In this document: positions 22,241 through 32,768 of the stretch, one piece after another
Layout: each line of letters starts with the position of its first letter
Position numbering within the stretch: the first letter of the stretch is position 1
NCBI GenBank assembly: GCA_904066235.2
Contig: CAJFCV020000004.1
Location: 2,418,001 to 2,482,000, forward strand
From: Bursaphelenchus xylophilus
Lineage: Eukaryota > Nematoda > Chromadorea > Rhabditida > Aphelenchoididae
DNA: 64,000 nt
Direction: 5' to 3'
Position numbers and translations under genes: made by a program
The notes under the pieces: model-generated
What the model was told of the DNA's origin: nothing
Seen by the model: the letters and a program-made list of their open reading frames with translations, nothing else
The model's database searches: none

Positions 22241-22561
22241 ATGGATGAATCCATTGAGCCCGGCCCATCTAGCAATGACCGATACATTGATGTTCCAACT
22301 ATCGACGTGCCTCCAGAAAATGTAAGATTTCTCTTTATTTTGGGTTCTTTAGTGGTACGTTGAGGGATGGATATTGTGTGGAGCATCCTAGCGGACGTTG
22401 TAGAAAAGAAATCTGGAAATTTGACAATAGAAAAAGGGCACTTGTCAATAGATTATTGCATCATTTTGCAGGTACTGATGGAGAAACGCGAGAAAGGGCT
22501 GGAGAAGGCGTGAGCAAAGCTGGATCAGAGGAAGCAGACGACGTTTAGAACATTTCAAGGT
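22241..22561 (+). pseudogene. Possible two-exon gene fragment with an in-frame TGA
   Basis: A first exon (22241-22320) reads MDESIEPGPSSNDRYIDVPT and continues to a GTAAGA donor. A second segment after TTTTGCAG (22472 on) reads VLMEKREKGLEKA, stop, then AKLDQRKQTTFRTFQ up to a GTAAGT donor near 22561. Reading through one TGA (CGA in an ancestor?) would give a charged helical protein. No third exon was found. Probably a decayed gene; family unknown. Confidence 0.3.
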
Positions 22562-23131
22562 AAGTTTGTGACGTTGCCTTTTTGATTTTTTGTTTTTGTA
22601 GGCCATTGAGCTAATAATTTTCTCTGGTTATACCTAAAATAATATAATTGATATTTCAGCCGGTTCATGTTGAAGTAGAATGTGAAGCCAGCATAATGTA
22701 CCAATCAGTGTGGAGATTGAATTCCGAGTTTCAGATTTCATCCGACAAATTCGATGGATTAGTAGTGGTCTGTTGTAGCAAGATCAAAGCCCTGTTAGTC
22801 TTGTAAACCCCGGAAGAGCTCGAATTCGGTCAGATTCATCGATTTTGATCCAATTGTGCCTAGTACAATATAATTTCTTTCCTCTTCTTCTACCAATCTA
22901 AGAACTTCGGGGTGCACCTCCTAGATGCCTTTCGATGCTTTCTCGCCGGTTTCACACGTAAATTGTTGTTTATTGGAATTTTGGAATCATTTTTGTTATT
23001 TATTTGTAAAGGTTTCAGCGTATGAAATGTCGAAAACATTTTCCCGCGAATTTCTCTATTTCCACTTTTTTCGTGGCGTGCGCCAGCCTCATCTAAAGAG
23101 CTCATTGTCAGTAAAGACAGGTTCAACAATA

Positions 23132-23400
23132 TAAGGCGTGTGCGTTAGCAATTCGCGGCGAAATACACACAGAAACTCGATTTCCTGTCTGGGTGGCACC
23201 CAGACAAGAAATGCGTATTTTTGTCTAAAATTGCGTAACATTGCGCAATATTGCGCAAAGTTCTGCTCTCTCCCCGTGGAGATTTTTTTCTTTTTTTCTC
23301 TACCCAGACAGGATTCGCCTTATCCTGTCTGTCAGCCTACCAGACAGGAAATCGAGTTTTTGTCTGTATTTCGCCGCGAATTACTAACGCACACGCCTTA
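23132..23400. mobile_element. 269-bp MITE with long inverted ends
   Basis: TAAGGCGTGTGCGTTAGCAA and its inverse (ACTAACGCACACGCCTTA) bound the element, and a second inverted pair (AAACTCGATTTCCTGTCTGG / CCAGACAGGAAATCGAGTTT) lies inside. Flanks are TA-rich. A single copy in this window. Confidence 0.75.
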
Positions 23401-24617
23401 TATCCAGGTCAACGGTATAATATTTTATGACTAATATCAAAATATTTGGTGTGTTTTTACAATAATAAATTGATTCGGTTCTCCTCAGTGTTTGCCATCG
23501 ATGAGACCTTCTTTATCGCCCATATACTGTCCCAGACGTTTCGGATCGTCGAACCTTCGCGGTCGGGGAGCGTTTTCACCTATAAAAATATTCCGACGCG
23601 CGAAGAACTGGCGGGCCTTATTTTCAGTGTTGAATTCAAAACAGCTTTCAGACTGCATATTTCCGACGTGGTGCATTGATTCCAAAGCATTGTTCGCCAA
23701 ATTTTCCCCACGTGCCATAGGTTACAATGAAGTATCGGACGTGTGATTCGAGCAAGTGGTACTTGTTAGTTGCTGGCAAGCCGTGGCGCCTCCATGCAGT
23801 TGTAAATGTTCAATATCTGCTTTAGAGCATCTAAAGTGTTATAGTCGATTGCGTAATCTTCCGCTGTGGCCCACTTCTGTACATCATATCAACCAGTGCG
23901 AAAACTGGTTGATATTCTAGACCTTCTTCTGGATTCTATAGGCCTACTTTTCGAATCGGCTACCATTTCTTCCATCCATCAACCCTCGAGAGATAATTTT
24001 CTCAAACCTCAAATCCCGCTGTCTCTTCCTGTCTATGCTGGCATTCCTTGTGACGCTGGTTCCGCTAACAGATGGCGAGCATAAAGGTACCTGACTAAAA
24101 ATTTTAAAAATCCATGCCGATCGGATAGAGCATGAAAAAGTACAATTTTATAAACTCAAAAGTTAAGGTAGGAGCCTCAAAAAAAAGTTATAAACGAAAT
24201 GAATGACCTTAGTCCAGCGGTACACAAAACTGCCAGATATGACAGGTATTTATTTTATTTCTGTCTTGAGAGTGCATTTTTCGATTTGTCTGTTATCCTT
24301 CTTTATTTTGTGTGATTTCTGCGACTCTCTTTCTGCTATGACACGGTACGTTGTTACCGGGAGAAACAGTTGAACCAACGGGAGAGACTTGACGAAACTT
24401 TTTTCTTTGGTTCTACGCCTGCCTCCAGGTGCAACTCAATTGGACAGGATTTGGAGTCGGCCGGCTCTGCGTATTAATTTTATTGGCAACCCCAATTTTC
24501 GCTTTGAGACTCAAAATTTTAGTCATTGGGGGACGACTGGAATGCCTTTACAGATAATATACATATGTAGTAACGGTAAGCCAATCCAGGCTTTTGGCTA
24601 GCCAAACGAAGAAATTC
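23401..24617. other. Intergenic, no gene supported
   Basis: A 77-codon minus-strand frame (23718-23485) is open but has no splice context or motif. Around 24460-24540 is a repeat (AATTTTCGCTTTGAGACTC) that recurs inverted at 61190-61215. Confidence 0.4.
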
Positions 24618-24930
24618 ATTTTGGCTGTCGTGCCAACTTTGGCCAGTTAGTCAAACAATGTTGCAATATCAGCTACAGATATTGGCCTGGGACCCGATCG
24701 ATCTGCCGCAAATGAAATCTGGCCCAAATGAAGGGTATCGTTGAAGACATCTCAATTTGAAGGACGGTATGCGGTACGTCTGAAAAAGGTCCCTTCGTAA
24801 ATAGCAACAAAGCATTCTACGATGTGCCAATGACTTTATAATTGAATTATTTTTGGGCTTATTCAATAAACAAGCTAATGGTAATTTGATTAGCACTGAA
24901 ATTTTGTTTTATATTCTAGAGATTTTAAAA
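24618..24930. repeat. Tandem block, upstream copy 1
   Basis: A conserved 300-bp block (from GGCTGTCGTGCCAACTTTGG to GATTAGCACTGAAATTTTG) precedes the first CxCxxxPCPC gene and recurs before the second (25430-25715) and third (26355-26655). Part of it (TTCAATAAACAAGCTAATGG; CAATTTGAAGGACGG) also resembles sequence downstream of copies 2 and 3, so blocks contain old gene tails plus promoter DNA. Confidence 0.7.
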
Positions 24931-24950
24931 TTTTGTCATTTCTTCTATTC

Positions 24951-25157
24951 ATGCATTCCAAATTTGTATTTTTTGTCATTCTGTTGTCGGTGACTTCGAC
25001 CTATGTTGAGCCCTACATATGGTCAGGACGGCCTATTCCATCTTGTAGGTGTCGTAGGTCCCCGTGCCCATGCTATCGTAGTTATGGCATTCGAGACAAA
25101 TGGATCTCCGATTATTTGAAAAAAGTAAAAAATCAAACTAATACCTTTCACGTGTAG
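24951..25157 (+). CDS. Secreted CxCxxxPCPC protein, copy 1 (68 aa)
   Basis: A single exon from the ATG at 24951 gives 68 residues. The start at 24951 is chosen because all three paralogues begin MHSK(L/F)V at this point, and the upstream frame has no ATG. The signal peptide (MHSKFVFFVILLSVTSTYVEP) is followed by SCRCRRSPCPC and a polar tail ending DYLKKVKNQTN. All four cysteines sit in C-x-C-x4-C-x-C. First of three tandem paralogues, each behind a conserved 300-bp block. Family not recognised. Candidates are a metal-binding or disulphide-knotted secreted peptide. Confidence 0.6.
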   Translation: MHSKFVFFVILLSVTSTYVEPYIWSGRPIPSCRCRRSPCPCYRSYGIRDKWISDYLKKVKNQTNTFHV

Positions 25158-25429
25158 CCATATAACGTATCGCCATTTTGATAAATTTCAAGTTTTATGT
25201 TTTCAGTTGTATTATAATGTTGAACGGGACAGTAAACTAAACAAATAAAAACGTCAAATCTTCCCCCGAATCCTTACTCCATTCGAAATTTTTGAGCCAT
25301 CTTTTGAGAAAATGAAAGAATTGAAATAGGATGACAGCATGATGACTATTTCTGATTTTTGTGCCGTTTTCTTTTCCGACCGAACTTGACGAATTTCTTT
25401 CACAATCGAATCTTTTTGGCTGTCGTGCC

Positions 25430-25715
25430 AACTTTGGCTAGCTAGTCAAACAATGTTGCAATATCAGCTACAGATATTGGCCTGGGACCCGATCTGCCGC
25501 AAATGAAATCTGGCCCAAATGAAGGGTATCGTTGAAGACATCTCAATTTGAAGGACGGTATGAGGTACGTCTGAAAAACGTCCCTTCGTAAATAGCAACA
25601 AAACGTTCTACGATGTGTCAATGACTTTATAATCGAATTATTTTTGGGCTTATTCAATAAACAAGCTAATGGTAATTTGATTAGCACTGAAATTTTGTTT
25701 TATATTCTAGAGATT
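25430..25715. repeat. Tandem block, upstream copy 2
   Basis: About 95% similar by eye to 24618-24930 over its whole length. It includes GGTATCGTTGAAGACATCTC and ATGACTTTATAATCGAATT. Confidence 0.7.
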
Positions 25716-25741
25716 TGAAAATTTTGTCATTCTTGCTATTT

Positions 25742-25945
25742 ATGCACTCGAAACTTGTACTTGTCGTTTTTCTCCTGTTGGCGGTTTCGACCTATGTTTG
25801 GCCTCTCCCATTTTGTGCGTGTGTTATCGCCCCATGCCCATGCTCTGGTAGTTTTGCCGGGTTTCGAGACATCTCGGATTATTTGATTGTGAAAAAAGTA
25901 AAAAATCAAACTAATCCGTTTCGTCTCAATTTCAAGGACGGATAG
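25742..25945 (+). CDS. Secreted CxCxxxPCPC protein, copy 2 (67 aa)
   Basis: A single exon of 67 residues starts at the conserved MHSKLV. The signal peptide (MHSKLVLVVFLLLAVSTYVW) leads to PFCACVIAPCPC, then SGSFAGFRDISDYL and the tail VKNQTNPFRLNFKDG. The mature region keeps the C-x-C-x4-C-x-C spacing and the DYL...VKNQTN tail of copy 1, although most other mature positions differ. AATAAA occurs at about 26060. This unequal conservation (signal and cysteines kept, rest free) is typical of fast-evolving secreted peptides. Confidence 0.6.
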   Translation: MHSKLVLVVFLLLAVSTYVWPLPFCACVIAPCPCSGSFAGFRDISDYLIVKKVKNQTNPFRLNFKDG

Positions 25946-26354
25946 GCACGCAACTCCCTTCGTAAATAATTTATATAGTAGTTTACCGTATAACTAATCG
26001 CCATTTTGAATAATTTCAAATTGTATGTTTTAAATTGTATTGTAATGTTGAACGTAACAATAAACTAAATGAATAAAAACGTCAAATCTTCACCCGAATC
26101 CTTATTCCACTCGTTGCTGCTCGTTTTCAACCCGAAAAGATAGTTTTAGCTGTCAGGGTAAATCTTTTTGAGGCCAAATTTCATGAATTTACGAACACTG
26201 CGAGCGTTCATCAATCAGCGAAATTTTTGAGCAACCCTTTGAGAAAATGAAAGAATTGAAATATTAGGATGACAGCATGATGATTTTTTCTGATTTTTAT
26301 GCAGTTTTCTTTTCCGACCGAAGTTGACGAACTTCTTACACGATCGAATCTTTT

Positions 26355-26655
26355 TGGCTGTCGTGCCAACTTTGGCTAGCTAGTCAAACAATGTTGCAAT
26401 ATCAGCTACAGATATTGGCCTGGTACCCGATCTGCCGCAAATGAAATCTGGCCCAAATGAAGGGTATCGTTGAAGACATCTCAATTTGAAGGACGGTATG
26501 CGGTACGTCTGAAAAACGTCCCTTCGTAAATAGCAACAAAACGTTCTACGATGTGTCAATGACTCTATAATCGCATTATTTTTGGGCTTATTCAATAAAC
26601 AAGCTAATGGTAATTTGATTAGCACTGAATTTGTCGTATATATTCCAGAGATTTT
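26355..26655. repeat. Tandem block, upstream copy 3
   Basis: Third copy of the conserved block, again ending just before the coding start (TTAGCACTGAATTTG, then ATTCCAGAGATTTTAAAA). Confidence 0.7.
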
Positions 26656-26679
26656 AAAATTTTGTCATTTCTTCTTTTC

Positions 26680-26931
26680 ATGCACTCCAAACTTGTATTT
26701 TTTGTCATTCTCTTGTCGGTGATTTCGACCTATGTTGAGCCCTCCGGATTCGCCGACAAATTAGTCACACGACCACGGCTCGTCCACCGATGTGTGTGTT
26801 TTCTGTCCCCGTGCCCATGCGATGATGATTACGTGAAACAAAAAGAACTGCAAAGAAATTGGGTAAACAATCAAAAAAATAAAGAATTTTGGGCTAACTC
26901 CGACCAGGTTCCTAAGTTGGGGCGAAAATAA
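26680..26931 (+). CDS. Secreted CxCxxxPCPC protein, copy 3 (83 aa)
   Basis: A single exon of 83 residues. The signal peptide (MHSKLVFFVILLSVISTYVEP) is nearly identical to copy 1. A longer basic spacer (DKLVTRPRLVHR) precedes CVCFLSPCPC. The C-terminal tail is acidic then Lys/Asn-rich and differs from copies 1 and 2. After the stop, AACAAAACGTTATG and TTGTAATCGAATT repeat the tandem block, which marks the array's right edge. Confidence 0.6.
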   Translation: MHSKLVFFVILLSVISTYVEPSGFADKLVTRPRLVHRCVCFLSPCPCDDDYVKQKELQRNWVNNQKNKEFWANSDQVPKLGRK

Positions 26932-27059
26932 GGAACTTTTACCATAGCAACAAAACGTTATGTGCCTTTGTAATCGAATTATTGTTGGTCTGATTCCATA
27001 AACAAGATAACGGTCATTGGATTAGCACTAAAATATTGTAAATAAAAACGTCAAATAAG

Positions 27060-27185
27060 AGTGAAGAAATAAGATCGCACCGGTCGTTCCGAAGCAAAAC
27101 GTTAAAAACGCTTTCCTAACTTTTTTTTGAAAAAATAGAATGGCAAAAAATGAGGCCGACATGAGAAAAAAAAAGCTCGAGAAAG
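27060..27185. repeat. Repeat family E fragment
   Basis: CGCACCGGTCGTTCCGAAGC, AACGCTTTCCT and GAGGCCGACATGAGAAAAAA recur inverted at 51890-51995 and in part at 50345-50395. Confidence 0.55.
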
Positions 27186-27231
27186 CAAATTTAGCGTCTT
27201 TTTCAAAATCTCACAATCAAAATTGGCCTTA

Positions 27232-28777
27232 CACTGCTGGACAAAATGATATGACCACCGCAATTTTGCGCTGGCAATTTGTCCATGGTAAATGAATTGC
27301 TTTAATATTTGGTGAAAGTGAGTATGGAGCAATGTAACATGTACCCAAAAAGTATCAAAGGATTTCAAAAAGTGCAAGGTGAGTAAAATTTGGAAAAACG
27401 CGAAACCGCCAAAAATCGGCTGGACAAAATGATATGACCACGTGGTTTAATTCAATCTTTTACTAATAAACACAATTTAACAAACAATCCTAGTAATCAG
27501 TGAGTCCTCCACTGATTACTAGGACTGGTATGGGGACACGTTCGGCCAGGTTTAGACGGGTTTGAACGCGTTAAACCATGTTTGATGCACAGCTACCCAA
27601 ACTGGTGATTATCTTCCATTAACGCTTTCCAAAACTTTTAAATGACGTTTTTATCATGTGATCTAGACGTGTAATCACCTGTACAAGGCTTCGCTTTTCG
27701 CAAGAACTCCGTGGCGGTCTGGTAGTGTGGATTCAGCAAACATCCGGTTACCATGTCCAGCTTTGGCGGCCCATTTGCTATTTGACCCTGGGGATATACA
27801 GGGTCGTATGTGCTCCTTAGGTTTAAAATGTAACCCGGAATCTCTCCAGAAAACGGCGAAGCCAAGAAAAGTACCCGCTGACACGATCACGGCTTTGCAG
27901 ATGCAACTTTGCCGACCTTCACCTTAACCGGCAAAACCGAGTTTTTCAAATGGATTTTTAGCGATGCAAAACAACTTTCATTCGATGGCCTATGTAATTT
28001 TAGAAGCTACAGCACACCTCATGCATCTTGGGCCATAAAATGAATTGTTTTTTGTCGCTAACGATCCCTTTGAAAAACTTGGTTTTTCTGGTTAAGGGGC
28101 AGATCGGTGCAGTTGCATCTGCAAAGCTGTGATCGTGTCAGCGGGGACTTTTCTTGGCTTCGCCGTTTTCTAGAGAGATTCCGGGTTACATTTTAAACCT
28201 AAGGAGCACATATATCCCCAGGGTCAAATAGCAAATGGGTCGCCAAAGCTGGACATGGTAACCGGATGTTTGCTGAATCCACACTACCAGACCACCATGG
28301 AGTTCGTGCGAAAAGCGAAGGCTTGTACAGGTGATTACACGTCTAGATCACATGATAAAAACGTCATTTAAAAGTTTTGGAAAGCGTTAATGGAAGATAA
28401 TCACCAGTTTGGGTAGCTGTGCATCAAACATGGTTTAACGCGTTCAAACCCGTCTAAACCTGGCCGAACGTGTCCCCATACCAGTCCTAGTAATCAGTGG
28501 AGGACTCACTGATTACTAGGATTGTTTGTTAAATTGTGTTTATTAGTAAAAGATTGAATTAAACCACGTGGTCATATCATTTTGTCCAGCCGATTTTTGG
28601 CGGTTTCGCGTTTTTCCAAATTTTACTCACCTTGCACTTTTTGAAATCCTTTGATACTTTTTGGGTACATGTTACATTGCTCCATACTCACTTTCACCAA
28701 ATATTAAAGCAATTCATTTACCATGGACAAATTGCCAGCGCAAAATTGCGGTGGTCATATCATTTTGTCCAGCAGTG
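27232..28777. mobile_element. 1546-bp almost perfect palindromic element
   Basis: It starts CACTGCTGGACAAAATGATA and ends with the inverse, flanked by TA at 27230-27231 and 28778-28779. The two arms of about 700 bp are nearly identical. Only a centre near 27950-28090 (GATGCAAAACAACTTTCATT to AATTGTTTTTTGTCGC) is unpaired. No transposase frame is present. TA target and CACTG-type ends suggest a Tc1/mariner-related fold-back element. Confidence 0.85.
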
Positions 28778-28956
28778 TATTTCTTCATTCTTCCCTCAAA
28801 TCTTTATTCGATTCGTCGGCGACTCGCGCCCGACATTTGTCCCGCGAAAAGATGGTTTGAATGAAAATTTGTCGGAATTTTTTTCCCCCGATTTCTTTTG
28901 ACAAGATTCAGATAAAATAAAGAAGTGTGGAGGTTTTGAGAATTTTTACATGCTAT

Positions 28957-31831
28957 ATGGATCCAAATCAAGTAAGTTTTACTTGCTTCACAGAAGTTTT
29001 TACCTTATACTTGACCTTCACTGAAGAAAATATGTTATTTCTTTGGTATTTTTGAATCAAACCTTATCTCTACAGCTTCTTTTTTTTTGAGTTATATCCA
29101 ATACCTTGAGATTTATTTGACGGCAGGTTTGAGTTTGCCTTTGCAACGCTTTCTTTTGTTGTTTTATGTAGATTTGATACCTAAAACAATTTTACTTTCT
29201 ACTTACTAGTTTCTTGAGTGAAATTTGCTACAAAGTTTGTTTATTCATTGTCTTCAGGATCCAGACTTTACTGCAGCCAGTGTGCACAGCAATCATTCAG
29301 TTTTCCATGAGCAGCAAAATGTGAGCATCAGTCCTGCTCCGTCCCTTGACACCATCCCAAAGAAGGTAAGAATAATTCTTTGTTTGTTTTGTATTTAGTG
29401 GAAGGAATGATGCAGTTGATTTTGCTGCAACATCAACAAAAAATCAGATTCTCCATTTTAGGCTCAAAGTCAACGGCCCCGAACAACAGAAACCCAGGAT
29501 AGCGGATATCCAAAGGAAAATAGGCCGGCGTCCAATGCTTCCACTCCATCATACCAGTTGGGGCAGTTCAAAGGAGTTTATGGTATGTCCTTCACGTTGT
29601 TTTGTTTGATTTTTAGATTGATGGAGGCGAGGATTTGTTTCCCACTTCATCTGTTTGATACCTGATAGAGATTTCGGGGCTTGGATGGGGACAATAATGT
29701 CTTTGCTCGCAATTTTTGTGCAGTTAGATAGCCTGTGAGATTTGACAACTGATAAATGTGGTTTTCGAAGTGGTTTCCTTAAAATCGACTGGTTTTTCGA
29801 AAGGGACATTATTTTAGGTGGCTATTAGACACTTTGCTTCTTTGGCGCTTCAAAAATGAAAATTTCTGAAAATGTTTGGTGCTCTAGGAAAGAAAAAATA
29901 CTTTACGCAGCCATTAATACTAATTTTTCCAAATTCTTCGTTCTTCAGCCTCGGATATTACACCATCCACCAAAGCTCGCCCCCAACCTCGTCGAATAGC
30001 CACCCCACGAATCGAAGAGTTTCCGGATGACGCTAATGTCTCACTTTCCTATCGCTCCGAGCCGACCACTCCGTCAACGTCGACAATTCCGTCTTCGAAC
30101 ACAGGGTTAGTCCCGATTCCTCGGCCGTCGCCGTTGAACACAGATATTCTGAAGAAAATGCCGAAGCTCCCGGAGTCCCCGTCTGAAATTCGGAGTTCCA
30201 AAAGATTCCACGAGCTGTTGGTGGAATCCCCGAGGGTTGTTCCGAAGAAGTATATGAGTGAAGAAGTTGTGCGAAGGCTGACTTGGCAATTGAGAGATCA
30301 AATCGAGTTCTTGGACCGACAAGGCGATGATTATCGAAGGTTTTTGGAGGATGTAAGTTGATTTTGATGCCCGTTTGTTATTTTCAATAGGTTTTAGGTA
30401 AGAGAAATGCGGAGTAGCAAGGGATTTTCAAGATTTCTAAGAATTTTTGTCAATGTAATATTGAGGAATGTCTAAGATTTTATTTTCAGTCGAAAACCGG
30501 CATCGTCAACGAGCTGAAAGCCCAGATTCATCAACTAAACGAAAATATCCGCGTTTTGACCGAAGAAAAAATCGATCTCAATCAAGCCCTTGCTGGTCTT
30601 CGAGCCGAAAATTCGAATCTAAATCAACGGAATCGAGAGCTCAAACAGAGTCTGGAGAAGGAGAAACAAAATGATTGTTCGGAACTTGAGGTGAGTCTAT
30701 TATTTTTTTTTGAAAATTTGGATTTTAGTTGGTGAAGAAGATGTTGAATGAGAAACGAACTCAATTGGTCGATGCGGAGAAAAAGCGAGCAAATATGGTC
30801 AAAGAAGTTAGGGTATTGAAGGAGAATGCGGTCAGTGATAAGGAGAAAATCGACGATCTTCAGCAGAAATTGCATCGGCAACATGTAAGAATTTGGTCTA
30901 AAAAAGATGATTTTAAGTTCAAATTTGATTGCTTTTTTGATAGCAGTTGAAGTTTGAAATACGATATGGGAACTTATTTTTTGATCGTTTACGGTTTCTT
31001 GTCTGAAATTGGCAATTTTCAGAATGCAACCCAAAAACTTCGCGATGAGAAGGCTAAAATGACCAAAGAGATGGCTCAGCTCAAAGAAGAACTCGAGCTG
31101 GCCAAGCAGCAAGCTGCCTCATCGTCAGCTCAAGCCAACGTCCCATCAGCACAACGGCCAACGAAGGCGTCGGCCGCGAAACAGCAACAAAAACGACCAG
31201 CGCCGCCGAAAAGTGCCCTCAAAAATGTTTCGTGGAGCCCCAATCTGGAGAATGTACTGCAAAGAAGTGAACATAGTGATGTGAACATTCCTGATGACAT
31301 GGTATGGGGGTTTGAAGTAGTTTTAGTTATTATAATGGAGATTTGAAATTATTTTTTTTTGGTATTGCACATTACAGGTGTGGGTCTCAACCGGAAAGCT
31401 GGATGAGGGCACAGTTGACACCTTCAAGGATTCGGATGGCCAGTTAATTGTACGACAGACTCTGAGCGACCGTTGTAGAGTCTATAAGGCGGGATCCATC
31501 GATTCGAAGTCATTCAAATGGATGCATCGAGATGAAGGGCAGATCGAGGTAAGGATAATATAAATTTTTGGCTTTTTTAATCGGAAAATACGAGAATAAC
31601 TGTTATTTGGCTCTTACTACGTTATTTTATGTTTGATTTCTTCAGATTGACTTCCGGGAAGACGACAGGTTTGTCTCGATCGACATCCATTCGATCAAGA
31701 TTTGCATGTTCCGCGATGGCCTTATGATGGTCGATTATGCAGATGAAGGGCAAATGTACATATTGCCGGATGGCCAACGAATTGAAGTTATAAGAAACGA
31801 ACATGGAGGCTTGGAAAGGATAGAATTGTAA
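28957..31831 (+). CDS. Coiled-coil protein with beta-rich C terminus, 546 aa, nine exons
   Basis: Exons 28957-28971, 29258-29365, 29462-29582, 29949-30352, 30490-30690, 30729-30884, 31023-31301, 31378-31548 and 31646-31831 all join in frame at GT-AG sites to give 546 residues. Residues 1-180 are Ser/Pro/Thr-rich and probably disordered. About 217-375 is a strong coiled coil (LKAQIHQLNENIRVLTEEK). About 376-425 is Ala/Gln/Lys-rich. Residues 429-546 alternate polar and hydrophobic positions like beta strands, with GLMMVDYADEGQMYILPDGQ. The combination of coiled coil and a C-terminal beta domain with an LPDG motif recalls centriolar SAS-4/CPAP (TCP10 domain), but the match is weak and I do not assign it. 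Intracellular; no signal peptide. Confidence 0.75.
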
Positions 31832-32004
31832 GGGGTTTTTGATATTATCCTAGGCCGCTGATGTTGAAGATCGATTTTTGTTATGATGTTTAGGAATAAG
31901 GGAGTTGTAGGGTAAGGTAGTGAATACTGGAGGTTGTTATAGGATGTGCTCACGTTTTTGCAGGGTTTTGGGATGTATGAGATCAAAAAATTTTAAAAGT
32001 ATTT

Positions 32005-32481
32005 ATGAAGAAGATTATGGGTTTTGAAGTAGATCTGAAAGAAATGGAGGTTAATAGATACTTTATAAAGCTAGAATACGATAAATTGGACTTTATAGTA
32101 TGTTGTCGATTGATTTCCGATGCAATAGACCAACAAAAAATGATTTTTTTCAGGTTTTCCAAGGAGAAGGTCATTATTTATGACGGGGAAGAGACTCGAG
32201 AGAAACCGATAGAGTTGAACAAGAAAAAGTACTCGAAAAGGACCGGCGTCGAGTCGAAATGTATGTACATCAATGACGGCTCCATCAACTTCTTCAACAA
32301 GCATTTCGAATGCAGATATTCGGAGGACAAGTTCATCAGGTTCCTCTCAAAACCCCATGAACTTCTTTTCGATCTGCATTGGAAAACGGGAAGAATTGAG
32401 ATTCAGCATTGGCATGGGCCGGATCAAAAACGAGACGACTGTTATTGTAATGGATTCCCACCTCAAAGAAGTAAAAATTGA
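32005..32481 (+). CDS. Hypothetical protein, 158 aa, single exon
   Basis: A continuous frame from ATG 32005 to TGA 32481 lies 174 bp after the coiled-coil gene on the same strand. The product is rich in Lys, Ile, Phe and Tyr (KKKYSKRTGVESKCMYINDG; FIRFLSKPHELLFDLHWKTG). A possible small intron at 32098-32153 would break the frame, so it is read through. The segment may be a separate gene or a 3' exon of a neighbour; its beta-like pattern loosely resembles the preceding gene's C terminus. No family recognised. Confidence 0.4.
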   Translation: MKKIMGFEVDLKEMEVNRYFIKLEYDKLDFIVCCRLISDAIDQQKMIFFRFSKEKVIIYDGEETREKPIELNKKKYSKRTGVESKCMYINDGSINFFNKHFECRYSEDKFIRFLSKPHELLFDLHWKTGRIEIQHWHGPDQKRDDCYCNGFPPQRSKN

Positions 32482-32768
32482 GGATTAAGACGCCATCTTA
32501 AAAGAATGAGCTCATGATGTATATTGTTGATGAATAACATGTATTTTTTTGCCTGTAGAGTATAATATTTGATTGCTGTTTGGATAAATAACACTTATAT
32601 GAAGAGAGTATAGTATTTTTTTGGTCTATTCCATTTTTTACCGCTTTTTTGGTCAGTTCTTATTACTTTTGTGAGGTTAAGTCCGAAATGATTTTTGAAC
32701 ATGCCTTATTTTATAAAAATGAATAGATTAACTCAAATAGATTACTAGTTATCGTCCATGAAGGCGTC

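Noticed and set aside
23485..23718. 77-codon minus-strand frame (PRPRRFDDPKRLGQYMGDKE)
   Set aside because: Composition is protein-like, but there is no promoter, splice context, signal peptide or paralogue in the window. Left as unproven.
24669..26625. Three similar minus-strand frames of 75-81 codons before the CxCxxxPCPC genes
   Set aside because: They lie in the duplicated upstream block. Their similarity follows from DNA duplication, and they have no secretion or domain signal.
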